In this document: positions 7,377 through 14,135 of the stretch, one piece after another
How positions within the stretch are numbered: the stretch's first letter is position 1
How the letters are laid out: every line of letters begins with the position of its first letter
From: Flavobacteriales bacterium
GTDB lineage: Bacteria; Bacteroidota; Bacteroidia; DT-38
Direction: 5' to 3'
Assembly: GCA_013214975.1 (NCBI GenBank)
Contig: JABSPR010000195.1
Coordinates: forward strand, 1-14,135
Length of the DNA stretch: 14,135 nt
The notes under the pieces: generated by a model
The model's database searches: none
Seen by the model: the letters and a program-made list of their open reading frames with translations, nothing else
Told to the model about the DNA's origin: nothing
Program-made: the position numbers and the translations under genes

Positions 7377-8547
7377 AGTTGTTGAAGTAAAGAGTTCTAC
7401 AGAGAAAACCATTTTTTTAAATCTGGTTCACAAAATATATGAGAATGATCCTAATTGGGTTTGTCCATTAGATAAGGATATTACTATAGTCTTTAATCTG
7501 GAGGGAAACACCTATTTCAAGCATGGCAAGGCAATACGGTGGATATTATTGGATGACTCAAATAATCCAATAGGGAGAATAGCTGCTTTCATAGATTTTA
7601 ATACATCGTTAGAGAATGACCAGCCAACAGGAGGGATTGGCTTCTTTGAATGTGTGGATAATCAAGAGGCAGCAAAATTACTTTTTGATGAGGCTAAGAA
7701 TTGGCTTGTTTCGCAAGATATTGAGGCAATGGATGGTCCGATAAACTTTGGCGAGTCGGATAAATATTGGGGGCTTCTTGTAGACGGGTTTACACAGCCG
7801 GCATATAAGATAGCCTATAATCCACCTTATTATCGGGAATTATTTGAAGAATATGGGTTTCAAGTTTATTATAAGCAAGAAGGGTTTCATTTGGATTTGA
7901 GCAACCCAATTCCCGAACGGTTTTATAAAATAGCAGAGCGAGTGGTAAGTAATCCGGAGTATTCTTTCGAGCATTTTGATTATAATCAAATTAATAAATA
8001 TGTATCTGATTTTACTCATGTTTATAATTTAACCTGGAAAGATTTTAGAAAGGATTTCGAACCAGTGCAAGAGGCATATATTCTTAAATTCATGAAGGAT
8101 GCCAAGATAATTATTGAAGAGAAATTTATTTGGTTTGCGTATAAAAACGGTGTTCCTATCGCTATCTATTTTATGTACCCCGATGCAAATCAGATCCTTA
8201 AAGAGTTTGATGGTAAGTTGGGTTTTTGGAATAAGTTGAAGCTGTTATACCATGTGAATATGAAGAAGATTACCCGTGCTAGAGGTATGGTGATGGGAGT
8301 GGTTCCTGAGTTTCATGGAAAGGGAATTGAAAGTGCTTTTTATATACATGTGAACAATGTGTTCAAGGAAATGCCTCATTACAATCAAGTGGAGTTTTCT
8401 TGGGTAGGAGACTTCAATCCTCTTATGCGAAAGTTATGGAAGGCGATGGGAGCAGATCCGGCGAAAAGCTACATCACTTATCGTTATTTATTTGATCGGG
8501 ATAAAGATTTTGTACGATATCCCATTCCTAGTGATAAGAAAGAATAG
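7372..8547 (+). CDS. YghO-like GNAT-fold protein (uncharacterised)
   Basis: The 391-residue protein belongs to a widespread uncharacterised bacterial family related to E. coli YghO, sometimes misannotated as GTP cyclohydrolase. The N-terminal half has the family's 'ENDPNWVCPLDKD' (24-36) and 'DGPINFGESDKYWGLLVDGF' (121-140) stretches. The C-terminal half holds an acetyltransferase-like motif A, 'GVVPEFHGKGIESAFY' (309-324), and 'EFSWVGDFNPLMRKLWKAMGA' (341-361). This suggests acyl-CoA-dependent transfer, but no reaction is established. I choose the ATG at 7372 over an in-frame TTG at 7366, since the former gives the normal 'MKVVEVKSS' N-terminus. The start lies in the second copy of a 13-bp duplication, whose first copy gives an overlapping out-of-frame mini-ORF. 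The gene converges on the antiporter gene with 3 nt between stops. Confidence 0.83.
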   Translation: MKVVEVKSSTEKTIFLNLVHKIYENDPNWVCPLDKDITIVFNLEGNTYFKHGKAIRWILLDDSNNPIGRIAAFIDFNTSLENDQPTGGIGFFECVDNQEAAKLLFDEAKNWLVSQDIEAMDGPINFGESDKYWGLLVDGFTQPAYKIAYNPPYYRELFEEYGFQVYYKQEGFHLDLSNPIPERFYKIAERVVSNPEYSFEHFDYNQINKYVSDFTHVYNLTWKDFRKDFEPVQEAYILKFMKDAKIIIEEKFIWFAYKNGVPIAIYFMYPDANQILKEFDGKLGFWNKLKLLYHVNMKKITRARGMVMGVVPEFHGKGIESAFYIHVNNVFKEMPHYNQVEFSWVGDFNPLMRKLWKAMGADPAKSYITYRYLFDRDKDFVRYPIPSDKKE

Positions 8548-8558
8548 GAATTATTCTT
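8540..8558. terminator. Possible weak bidirectional terminator hairpin
   Basis: AAGAATA (8540-8546) and TATTCTT (8552-8558) form a perfect 7-bp stem with a 5-nt loop. It spans the stop codons of the two convergent genes. The stem is AT-rich and no long T-run follows on either strand, so a terminator role is uncertain. Confidence 0.3.
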
Positions 8559-9855
8559 CTTCCGTAGTTTTCGAATCCAAGTTCATAGGCTTAACTAGAT
8601 CGCTTGTAGATTCACTATCCTCGTTTTCAGACTCTTTCTGTCCGAGAATATTTTTCAGATAACCAATTGCTAAAGGGTCGTTACTCAAAATTATTACTAA
8701 GATTCCGCAAATAAGGATACTAAGAAGTACCACCGCATACGCTAACGATTGGATCTCTTCTCCACCAGTTATTCCCATTTGAATTGGGATAGAAGCAAGG
8801 ATAGCAGGCACCAATCCTTTCGGAGACATAATCGACATTATACTTAAGTCTTTAAAAGACATTTTAGATCGCACTAATAATTTGATCGAAATCGGACGAA
8901 TTAAAATAATACCGACTACAATGGAAAACGCGAGAACGTAGATAATTACACTTTCGAATTTCATTAGAATACCTACATAGACAAAAAAGAAAGTAGATAG
9001 GAGAAAAACTAACTCTCCGAAGAAATCTTTTTCGCTTTGCTGTAATTCTTTTGATGGGATAATTTTTTTCAGAAAAGTATTTTGGAGTAAGTGTGCATTA
9101 CCTAAGGTGATACCAAATATCAATGTTGCAATTCCTCCATTTAATTCTAAATATTCGGTAAGTCCATATACTATGAAGACAAACGCAACATTCATGATAA
9201 TTGAATTCTCAATAATTCTTGTTTTGTGAATTACAAGAGACCACAACAGGCCACTTATTAATCCTACAAGCATGGCGAGTAAAAAGGATTTCCAGACGTT
9301 GTTGGCGATTGCAGACAGTTCGAAAACTCCTTGCTCCATGCTTTGAAGTAATGCTAAGCCAATTACCAAGCAGAGTACATCGCTAAGAGCAGACTCCAAT
9401 AGAAGCGTAGTCCCAGCTTTCTTATCCATATTGAGTTGTTTAATCATTGGTATCACAACAGCGGAAGAAGTGCCAGCGATGATTACTCCAAAGAATGTAG
9501 CACTCATTAGTTCAAGGGGTAATAGGTAGTATGCGGCGCCGGTGCCAATAATGGCACTTGCAATAAAATTAAAAAGAGTAATTAAAAAGGCTGAACCAAT
9601 TGAGGCTCTAAGTTCATTGATCTTTAGATTCGTTCCGCTTTCGAATAGGAGAAGAATAAGAGTGACAGTTGTAAATATTGTACCTACTGAACCAAAATGA
9701 TTTTCATTAACTAGGTTTAAAACTGGACCTATAATAATTCCGATTATTAAGAGAAGAAGAACGTTTGGGATTTTAGTAAACTTGAAAATACCATTGAAAA
9801 AGTGAGCGCAAAAAATAAGAAGGCCGATGAAAACAATTACGATAGAAGTTTCCAT
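8551..9855 (-). CDS. Cation/proton antiporter, CPA1 (NhaP-like) type
   Basis: The 434-residue polytopic protein has about 12-13 hydrophobic segments over residues 1-395 and a polar acidic tail (about 400-434). 'FESGTNLK' (71-78) is the usual end of an early helix. The crossing-helix unwound stretch reads 'AGTSSAVVIP' (127-136). The ion site reads 'LLLESALSD' (151-159), with Glu154 and Asp159; CPA1 members usually have Asn-Asp here, and this one has Ser158-Asp159. 'SPKGLVPA' (344-351) corresponds to the common S-P-R/K-G motif. The protein should exchange Na+ or K+ for H+ across the inner membrane; the ion is not predictable from sequence. It lies 33 nt downstream of the desaturase gene and is probably on the same transcript. 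It is unrelated to the antiporter at the left edge, as it has no CNB domain. Confidence 0.88.
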   Translation of the reverse strand: METSIVIVFIGLLIFCAHFFNGIFKFTKIPNVLLLLIIGIIIGPVLNLVNENHFGSVGTIFTTVTLILLLFESGTNLKINELRASIGSAFLITLFNFIASAIIGTGAAYYLLPLELMSATFFGVIIAGTSSAVVIPMIKQLNMDKKAGTTLLLESALSDVLCLVIGLALLQSMEQGVFELSAIANNVWKSFLLAMLVGLISGLLWSLVIHKTRIIENSIIMNVAFVFIVYGLTEYLELNGGIATLIFGITLGNAHLLQNTFLKKIIPSKELQQSEKDFFGELVFLLSTFFFVYVGILMKFESVIIYVLAFSIVVGIILIRPISIKLLVRSKMSFKDLSIMSIMSPKGLVPAILASIPIQMGITGGEEIQSLAYAVVLLSILICGILVIILSNDPLAIGYLKNILGQKESENEDSESTSDLVKPMNLDSKTTEEE

Positions 9856-9888
9856 ATCTAACGTTAAATTGACTTTACTAAATAGAGG

Positions 9889-11001
9889 CTATAGCTCGCT
9901 GATTTCAGCTTTGATTTCTTTAAATCCAAGTTTCTTTAGTAGAATGAAGTGGCTTTTAATTGCCGCTAAAAAAGTTTTGTGTTCAATGTAGGGAACCGCA
10001 TATTCTTTACAAGTAGATTGTACAATCTCCGAAATTTTAGTGTAATGGATGTGGCAAATATCTGGAAATAAATGATGTTCTACTTGATGGTTAAGTCCAC
10101 CTAGCAGCCAAGTAAGTGTACCGCTTTTTGTTCCAAAATTTGCTGTGGTAAGCAATTGGTGAATGGCCCAGTTGTTTTCTACGCTACCTCCGTCTTCCGA
10201 CTCGAAGTAACTAGTTTCTTCAATTACGTGTGCAGATTGAAAAACAAGTGCTAAAATAATCCCGCAAATAAAATGCATAAGAAAAAACCCAATTAAGGTT
10301 TGCCACACTGGAAGATCGATAATGTATAGTGGAAGGAGTAAAGTGACTATTATATAGGACACCTTATAAAAAACAACTTCTCTAATTGCCTTGCTATATG
10401 ATACCCCTTGGCTCGCAAGAAGATTCTTTTTAGCATAGTCTCTAACTTGTGTGAAATCTTTAACAAACAGTCTGTTTATCGTCATGAGACCATAAAAGAA
10501 CAAAGCATATATAGCTTGGAATCTGTACACTTTTTTGTGGTCAGCATAAGGAGAGAATCGCATAACTTCATTTTCAATGTCTTCATCAAACCCTTCGATA
10601 TTAGTGTAGGTATGGTGAAGTACATTGTGTTGTATTTTCCAGGTAACATGATAAGATCCTATCAGATTCATTACGAAACCAAAGATTCTATTCACTTTTA
10701 CGCTTTTTGAATAAGCGCTATGATTTGCATCGTGCATTACGGATAAGCCTATACCATACATTCCAAGGCCCATTAAGATCCACAAAGAAGTTACAGGCCA
10801 GAAACCAGTTGCAAAGCCAGATAGTAATATTGCTAATGGAACGAAGTAGCAGCTAAGAACTACGGCAGACTTAACTTTCATTTCAAGATTGCCGTATTTG
10901 CTGATATTGTTTTCCTTAAAATGGTTATCCACCCGTTTTCTTAATTCTTTGGAGAACTCAGGTTTGTCTTTGAAGTTGAACTTAACTGATGGTGCTTTCA
11001 T
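9889..11001 (-). CDS. Membrane fatty acid desaturase (linoleoyl-CoA/Delta6-like)
   Basis: The 370-residue protein has the three histidine boxes of the di-iron membrane desaturases: 'HDANH' (90-94), 'HNVLHH' (125-130) and 'QVEHH' (306-310). The Gln in place of the first His in box three is typical of front-end (Delta5/Delta6-type) and DesA3-like acyl-CoA desaturases. His258 in 'QSAHV' is also conserved in this group. Hydrophobic segments at about 45-64, 70-88, 107-116, 161-178 and 211-256 fit an integral inner-membrane enzyme. No cytochrome b5 domain is present, so electrons must come from a separate ferredoxin or reductase. The enzyme would introduce a double bond into acyl chains, often as a response to cold. 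Regiospecificity cannot be read from sequence. It is the first gene of a pair with the antiporter 33 nt downstream. Confidence 0.9.
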   Translation of the reverse strand: MKAPSVKFNFKDKPEFSKELRKRVDNHFKENNISKYGNLEMKVKSAVVLSCYFVPLAILLSGFATGFWPVTSLWILMGLGMYGIGLSVMHDANHSAYSKSVKVNRIFGFVMNLIGSYHVTWKIQHNVLHHTYTNIEGFDEDIENEVMRFSPYADHKKVYRFQAIYALFFYGLMTINRLFVKDFTQVRDYAKKNLLASQGVSYSKAIREVVFYKVSYIIVTLLLPLYIIDLPVWQTLIGFFLMHFICGIILALVFQSAHVIEETSYFESEDGGSVENNWAIHQLLTTANFGTKSGTLTWLLGGLNHQVEHHLFPDICHIHYTKISEIVQSTCKEYAVPYIEHKTFLAAIKSHFILLKKLGFKEIKAEISEL

Positions 11002-11212
11002 ACAGCGTCGGGGGTAATATGCAGATTTAAGGGCGCAAGTTACTCAATTAATTTTTCCTAAATAACCTGTTTAGAACATATTTAGAATCAACTTATACAC
11101 CATTATGATATTATATATGGAAAAACATATGAGGTAAGAGAAGAGCGGATTGTATAAAAGTATCGTAATCTGCTATTTACGGGAAAACATAAGATGATTA
11201 AAGGGAGGGTGT

Positions 11213-11758
11213 CTATTTTTTCTTTGTAAAATTTTCCATTTTATTATCGTAGCATAGGTAGTATAAGCCATGCTTAAGTTCTTTGATGTCGATATTAGAA
11301 CCGTTTCCTTGAGAAACAATAGTTCCTAATTCGTTAAATATTTCGTAATCCGTTTTCTCGGTAAACGTAATTTCGTTAATGGGTTTTTTAGGTGCAAATT
11401 CAACATCACGAGACGGTTCTGATAATGTAATTTGTACAACACCTTTAGATTTACAGTCTTTATTGTCTCTGTCATAAATCCGGAAAAGATTCATTCCTGT
11501 ATGTTTGGGAAGTAAATAATTGAGCTTTACATCTTCTGCATCCTTTGTTTTTAATGTATCCCAGGTAATCCATTTATTCCATCGAAATTGCTGGACAAGT
11601 AAATCGTTGCTTTTGTAGTCGATAGTGCCGCTCAGGTTTCCTTTTGCATCACATTCAATTTCTATTGCATCGCTGTGGCCAGTACAAATAGTTGTTTCTC
11701 CCTGTGCGTAACCAATAATTACTGACATTGTAAATGCTATTGTAAGTAATAATTTCAT
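11213..11758 (-). CDS. Small secreted protein with a T9SS type A-like C-terminal domain
   Basis: The 181-residue protein begins with a signal peptide (about 1-19; probable cut around 'GYAQG'). Residues 40-115 alternate polar and hydrophobic residues like a beta-sandwich, with 'FRWNKWITWDTLK' and 'NLFRIYDRDNKDC' stretches resembling fibronectin-like domains of Bacteroidota surface proteins. Residues about 121-181 match the core of the type A C-terminal sorting domain of the type IX secretion system: 'YEIFNELGTIVSQG' (138-151), 'IDIKELKHGLYYL' (156-168), then a short basic end. Cysteines are at 25, 36, 102 and 169. By established knowledge such domains direct export through the outer membrane and attachment to the surface. 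Here there is no large catalytic cargo, so the protein may be a short surface or secreted factor. It is divergent to typA. Confidence 0.68.
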   Translation of the reverse strand: MKLLLTIAFTMSVIIGYAQGETTICTGHSDAIEIECDAKGNLSGTIDYKSNDLLVQQFRWNKWITWDTLKTKDAEDVKLNYLLPKHTGMNLFRIYDRDNKDCKSKGVVQITLSEPSRDVEFAPKKPINEITFTEKTDYEIFNELGTIVSQGNGSNIDIKELKHGLYYLCYDNKMENFTKKK

Positions 11759-11861
11759 ATCTGTATTTTAGTCTGGTTTTACTTCTCCTACGTATCGAAA
11801 CGCAAGATGTTTTGTTAATTTATTACGAATCATATTATTGCTGATAAGCAAGTTTTATTCC

Positions 11862-11869
11862 CAAAACTA
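11862..11869 (-). promoter_or_regulatory. Possible -7 promoter box of the small secreted protein gene
   Basis: On the minus strand this reads TAGTTTTG, an exact TAnnTTTG match. It would give a leader of nearly 100 nt before the ATG at 11758. No TTG -33 element is apparent, so this is tentative. Confidence 0.28.
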
Positions 11870-11987
11870 TTGGCCTTCTATTATATAAATTTAATAAAAC
11901 GTATCGATCTTCTATCGAGGGTGTTATGGTGTATGGTTTGTAGGTAGATATGCTGGGTTTTTAATGTAATGATCAAACAATTCAATA

Positions 11988-12017
11988 ATAGGTAGCTATG
12001 TCCTTTTTGTTACCTAT
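11988..12017. promoter_or_regulatory. Inverted repeat overlapping the typA -7 box (possible operator)
   Basis: ATAGGTA (11988-11994) and TACCTAT (12011-12017) are perfect inverted copies 16 nt apart. One further G-T pair and one C-G pair (11995-11996 with 12009-12010) extend the symmetry inward. The right arm overlaps the first three bases of the putative -7 box, and the left arm covers the region just downstream of where the -33 element would be. This is the layout expected of an operator, but the binding protein is unknown. Confidence 0.4.
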
Positions 12018-12022
12018 CTTTG
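12015..12022 (+). promoter_or_regulatory. Putative -7 promoter box of typA
   Basis: TATCTTTG matches the Bacteroidota consensus TAnnTTTG exactly and is identical to the box proposed before korA. Transcription would start near 12029, leaving a leader of about a dozen nucleotides before the typA ATG. No good TTG -33 element is seen, which could mean dependence on an activator. Confidence 0.5.
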
Positions 12023-12040
12023 CCGGCTTAAATTTAGGAT

Positions 12041-13801
12041 ATGGAAGCGATTAGAAATATAGCTATTATAGCACACGTTGACCACGGTAAAACAACTTTG
12101 GTAGATAGAATTATTGAGTCATGTAACGTATTATCGGACCGAGAGGAAAGCGATGATCTAATTTTGGATAACAATGACTTGGAACGTGAGCGTGGTATTA
12201 CAATCGTTTCTAAGAACGTATCTGTTGATTATAAAGGAACTAAAATTAATATTATTGATACTCCTGGTCACGCCGATTTTGGTGGGGAAGTTGAGCGTGT
12301 ATTGAAAATGGCGGATGGTGTTTTGCTATTAGTTGATGCTTTTGAAGGACCAATGCCACAAACAAGATTTGTTTTAGGTAAGGCACTTTCTTTGGGTATT
12401 AAGCCAATTCTAGTAATAAATAAAGTAGATAAGGAAAACTGTAAGCCAGATGAAGTACAAGAGAAAGTATTTGATTTGATGTTTAACTTAGACGCTACTG
12501 AGGATCAATTGGAATTTGAGACAATTTATGGTTCATCTAAACAAGGATGGATGGCAAAAGATTGGTTGAAACCAACAGAAGATATTTTTACGTTACTGGA
12601 TACTATTTTAGAAGTAATACCAGAAACTCCAATGGTTGAAGGTACACCGCAAATGCAAATAACCTCTTTAGATTTCTCAAGCTTCGTAGGACGTATCGCA
12701 ATTGGGCGACTTTTTAGAGGATCTCTTAAGATTGGACAGGATTACATGCTTTGTAAAAAGGATGGTATTAAGAAAAAGGTTAGGATAAAAGAATTGCATG
12801 TATTCATTGGTTTGGGTAGAGAGTCTGTAAATGAAGTGCAATGTGGAGATATTTGTGCCATTGTTGGTGTAGATGATTTCGAAATTGGCGATACTATTGC
12901 AGATTTAGAAAATCCTGAGGAACTTGTAAGAATTGCAGTGGATGAGCCTACTATGAGTATGTTATTTACAATTAACAACTCACCATTTTTTGGTAAGGAA
13001 GGTAAGTTCGTTACCTCTCGACACTTAAGAGATAGATTGTACAAAGAGATAGAGAAAAACTTAGCATTAAGAGTTGAGAAAACAGATACTGAAGATAAAT
13101 TCAACGTGTTTGGACGTGGGATCCTTCATTTATCTGTGCTTATTGAAACAATGCGAAGAGAAGGGTACGAGCTTCAAGTAGGTAAGCCTAAAGTAATCAT
13201 TAAAGATATTGATGGTAAAAGATGCGAGCCTTACGAGACATTGGTAATCGATGTACCAGAACAACACAGTGGTAAAGCTGTTGAGTTGGTTTCTGCAAGA
13301 AAAGGAGATATGCTTATCATGGAGCCTAAAGGTGATTTACAGCATTTAGAGTTCAATATTCCTTCAAGAGGATTAATTGGTTTAAGAAACAAAATGTTAA
13401 CAGCTACTTCTGGTGAAGCAGTAATGACACACCGTTTTGCTAGCTACGAGCCACATAAAGGGGAGATTAATGATAACAATAAAGGATCATTAGTTTCTAT
13501 GGAAGCGGGTTCCGTTACCGCATTTGCGTTGAATAAATTACAAGATAGAGGTAAGTTCTTTGTAGCTCCTGGAGACGTAATTTATAAAGGACAAGTTATT
13601 GGAGAGCACTCTAGAGATAATGATCTTGAGCTAAACTTGGTGAAAGGAAAGCAATTAACAAACATGCGTAAGTCTGGTACAGATGCTGGTTTGAATATTG
13701 CTCCAGCAATCAGGCATTCTTTAGAGGAAGCTATGGAGTATATCCGAGATGATGAGTACTTGGAAGTTACTCCTCAAAGTTTAAGAATGCGTAAGATATA
13801 A
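12041..13801 (+). CDS. typA: Ribosome-associated translational GTPase TypA/BipA
   Basis: This is a translation-factor GTPase related to EF-G and LepA that binds the ribosome and supports 50S assembly and growth in the cold or under stress. All GTPase motifs are present: G1 'AHVDHGKTT' (11-19), G2 'RGITI' (51-55), G3 'DTPGH' (73-77), G4 'NKVD' (127-130), and a G5-like 'YGSSKQGW' (163-170). Further on come a beta-barrel domain (about 200-290), the EF-G-like domains (about 305-470) with 'GRGILHLSVLIETMRREGYE', and the TypA-specific C-terminal domain, with 'GKQLTNMRKSGTDAG' near residue 545. At 586 residues it is close to the family's usual ~600. The ATG start places G1 at the expected distance. 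A gene for a GreA-like protein follows after 9 nt, so the two are likely co-transcribed. Confidence 0.96.
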   Translation: MEAIRNIAIIAHVDHGKTTLVDRIIESCNVLSDREESDDLILDNNDLERERGITIVSKNVSVDYKGTKINIIDTPGHADFGGEVERVLKMADGVLLLVDAFEGPMPQTRFVLGKALSLGIKPILVINKVDKENCKPDEVQEKVFDLMFNLDATEDQLEFETIYGSSKQGWMAKDWLKPTEDIFTLLDTILEVIPETPMVEGTPQMQITSLDFSSFVGRIAIGRLFRGSLKIGQDYMLCKKDGIKKKVRIKELHVFIGLGRESVNEVQCGDICAIVGVDDFEIGDTIADLENPEELVRIAVDEPTMSMLFTINNSPFFGKEGKFVTSRHLRDRLYKEIEKNLALRVEKTDTEDKFNVFGRGILHLSVLIETMRREGYELQVGKPKVIIKDIDGKRCEPYETLVIDVPEQHSGKAVELVSARKGDMLIMEPKGDLQHLEFNIPSRGLIGLRNKMLTATSGEAVMTHRFASYEPHKGEINDNNKGSLVSMEAGSVTAFALNKLQDRGKFFVAPGDVIYKGQVIGEHSRDNDLELNLVKGKQLTNMRKSGTDAGLNIAPAIRHSLEEAMEYIRDDEYLEVTPQSLRMRKI

Positions 13802-13810
13802 CTAACCTGA

Positions 13811-14135
13811 GTGAACAAAATTGATGTTCATAAACAGTGTTTACTTGTTCTAGAAGAACGTATTTCTTTTTTTCAAAAAGTAATAGACGAGGCAAGGAAG
13901 TCGGCAGCGAGCGATACAAAAAGCTCAGCCGGCGATAAGCATGAAACAGGGAGAGCCATGGCTCAACTTGAACAGGAGAAGAATGCTGTTCAGCTAGCCG
14001 AAGTCAATAAGTTATTTGTTTTTGTTGGAAATATTAACCCTACTTACGAGCATACTAAAATTGCAGTTGGGTCATTGATTTCTACTTCAATAGGAGATTT
14101 TTATCTTTCAGTTGGCCTTGGGAAGATGATTGTTA
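13811..14135 (+). CDS. GreA/GreB-related small protein (3'-partial)
   Basis: A GTG at 13811 opens a frame that runs off the right edge after 108 residues. The predicted protein has an N-terminal helical part (1-70) holding 'DTKSSAGDKHETGRAMAQLEQEK' as overlapping conserved segments (35-57), followed by a small beta domain beginning 'KIAVGSLISTSIGDFYLSVGLGK'. This is a Bacteroidota family of roughly 150 residues often mislabelled '3-oxoacyl-ACP synthase'; its layout, coiled-coil helices then an FKBP-like C-terminal domain, recalls transcript-cleavage factors GreA/GreB. An in-frame TGA sits directly before the GTG (13808-13810), and the next in-frame ATG would cut into the conserved helix, so GTG is the start. 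It follows typA by 9 nt with no terminator between. Its exact role is unproven. Confidence 0.75.
   Translation, partial: MNKIDVHKQCLLVLEERISFFQKVIDEARKSAASDTKSSAGDKHETGRAMAQLEQEKNAVQLAEVNKLFVFVGNINPTYEHTKIAVGSLISTSIGDFYLSVGLGKMIV

Noticed and set aside
10408..10710. 100-codon plus-strand open frame inside the desaturase gene
   Set aside because: Antisense to the desaturase histidine-box regions, with no recognisable product.
11164..11181. 5-bp inverted repeat CGTAA/TTACG in the spacer between the desaturase and the secreted-protein genes
   Set aside because: Too short for its 8-nt loop and with no T-run; expected by chance in AT-rich DNA.
11790..11907. Repeated 9-mer ACGTATCGA (11790 and 11899) between the secreted-protein gene and typA
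   Set aside because: Only two copies about 110 bp apart with no shared position relative to either promoter; not enough to call a binding site.
12742..13104. 120-codon open frame on the minus strand inside typA
   Set aside because: Antisense to the conserved TypA domains, Ser-rich and low in information; no start signal.
1..14135. Defence system, mobile element, prophage, CRISPR array or biosynthetic cluster
   Set aside because: No transposase, integrase, nuclease, Cas, repeat-spacer or phage structural sequences were seen, and gene families and base use are consistent across the window.

Overview
The window looks like chromosomal DNA of an aerobic member of the Bacteroidota, probably marine and flavobacteria-like. 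The evidence is its AT-rich composition, the near absence of Shine-Dalgarno sites, several start regions carrying the phylum's -7 promoter box TAnnTTTG, a small secreted protein ending in a type IX secretion (T9SS)-like C-terminal domain, a korAB pair, and a GreA-related protein family typical of this phylum next to typA. I see no phage, transposon, CRISPR, tRNA or rRNA sequence, and base use is even throughout. Most genes are housekeeping or envelope genes with recognisable families.

Layout. Positions 3-1238 are the cytoplasmic tail of a Na+/H+ antiporter with a cyclic-nucleotide-binding domain; its membrane part lies off the left edge. It converges on a 71-residue single-span membrane protein (1242-1457, minus). 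A spacer with a possible 40-residue ORF precedes korA and korB (1696-4556), a two-subunit 2-oxoacid:ferredoxin oxidoreductase. The same strand continues with a CPBP-type intramembrane protease relative and a translationally coupled extended SDR epimerase/reductase (4591-6287). On the minus strand follow a GNAT acetyltransferase and, upstream of it, a small exported lipocalin/META-like protein (6290-7207). Divergent to these is a YghO-like GNAT-fold protein (7372-8547) with a 13-bp duplication at its start. It converges on a minus-strand pair, a fatty acid desaturase followed by a CPA1-type cation/proton antiporter (11001-8551). A small secreted minus-strand protein (11758-11213) is divergent to typA/bipA (12041-13801), which is followed after 9 nt by a GreA-like protein cut by the right edge.

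How the genes relate. korAB supplies a ferredoxin-linked oxidative decarboxylation step. The two antiporters and the desaturase all concern membrane ion balance and fluidity, and typA is a ribosome-associated stress GTPase known to matter in the cold. Calling this a cold/salt adaptation neighbourhood is inference only; most of these genes are separate transcription units.

I did not find a convincing undescribed multi-gene system. The observations most worth a second look are local: the 13-bp duplication that creates a decoy start codon, an inverted repeat overlapping the typA -7 box, three convergent gene pairs whose stop codons are only 2-3 nt apart, the cNMP-binding antiporter tail with an extra C-terminal beta-rich segment, and a small secreted protein made mostly of a T9SS-like domain.
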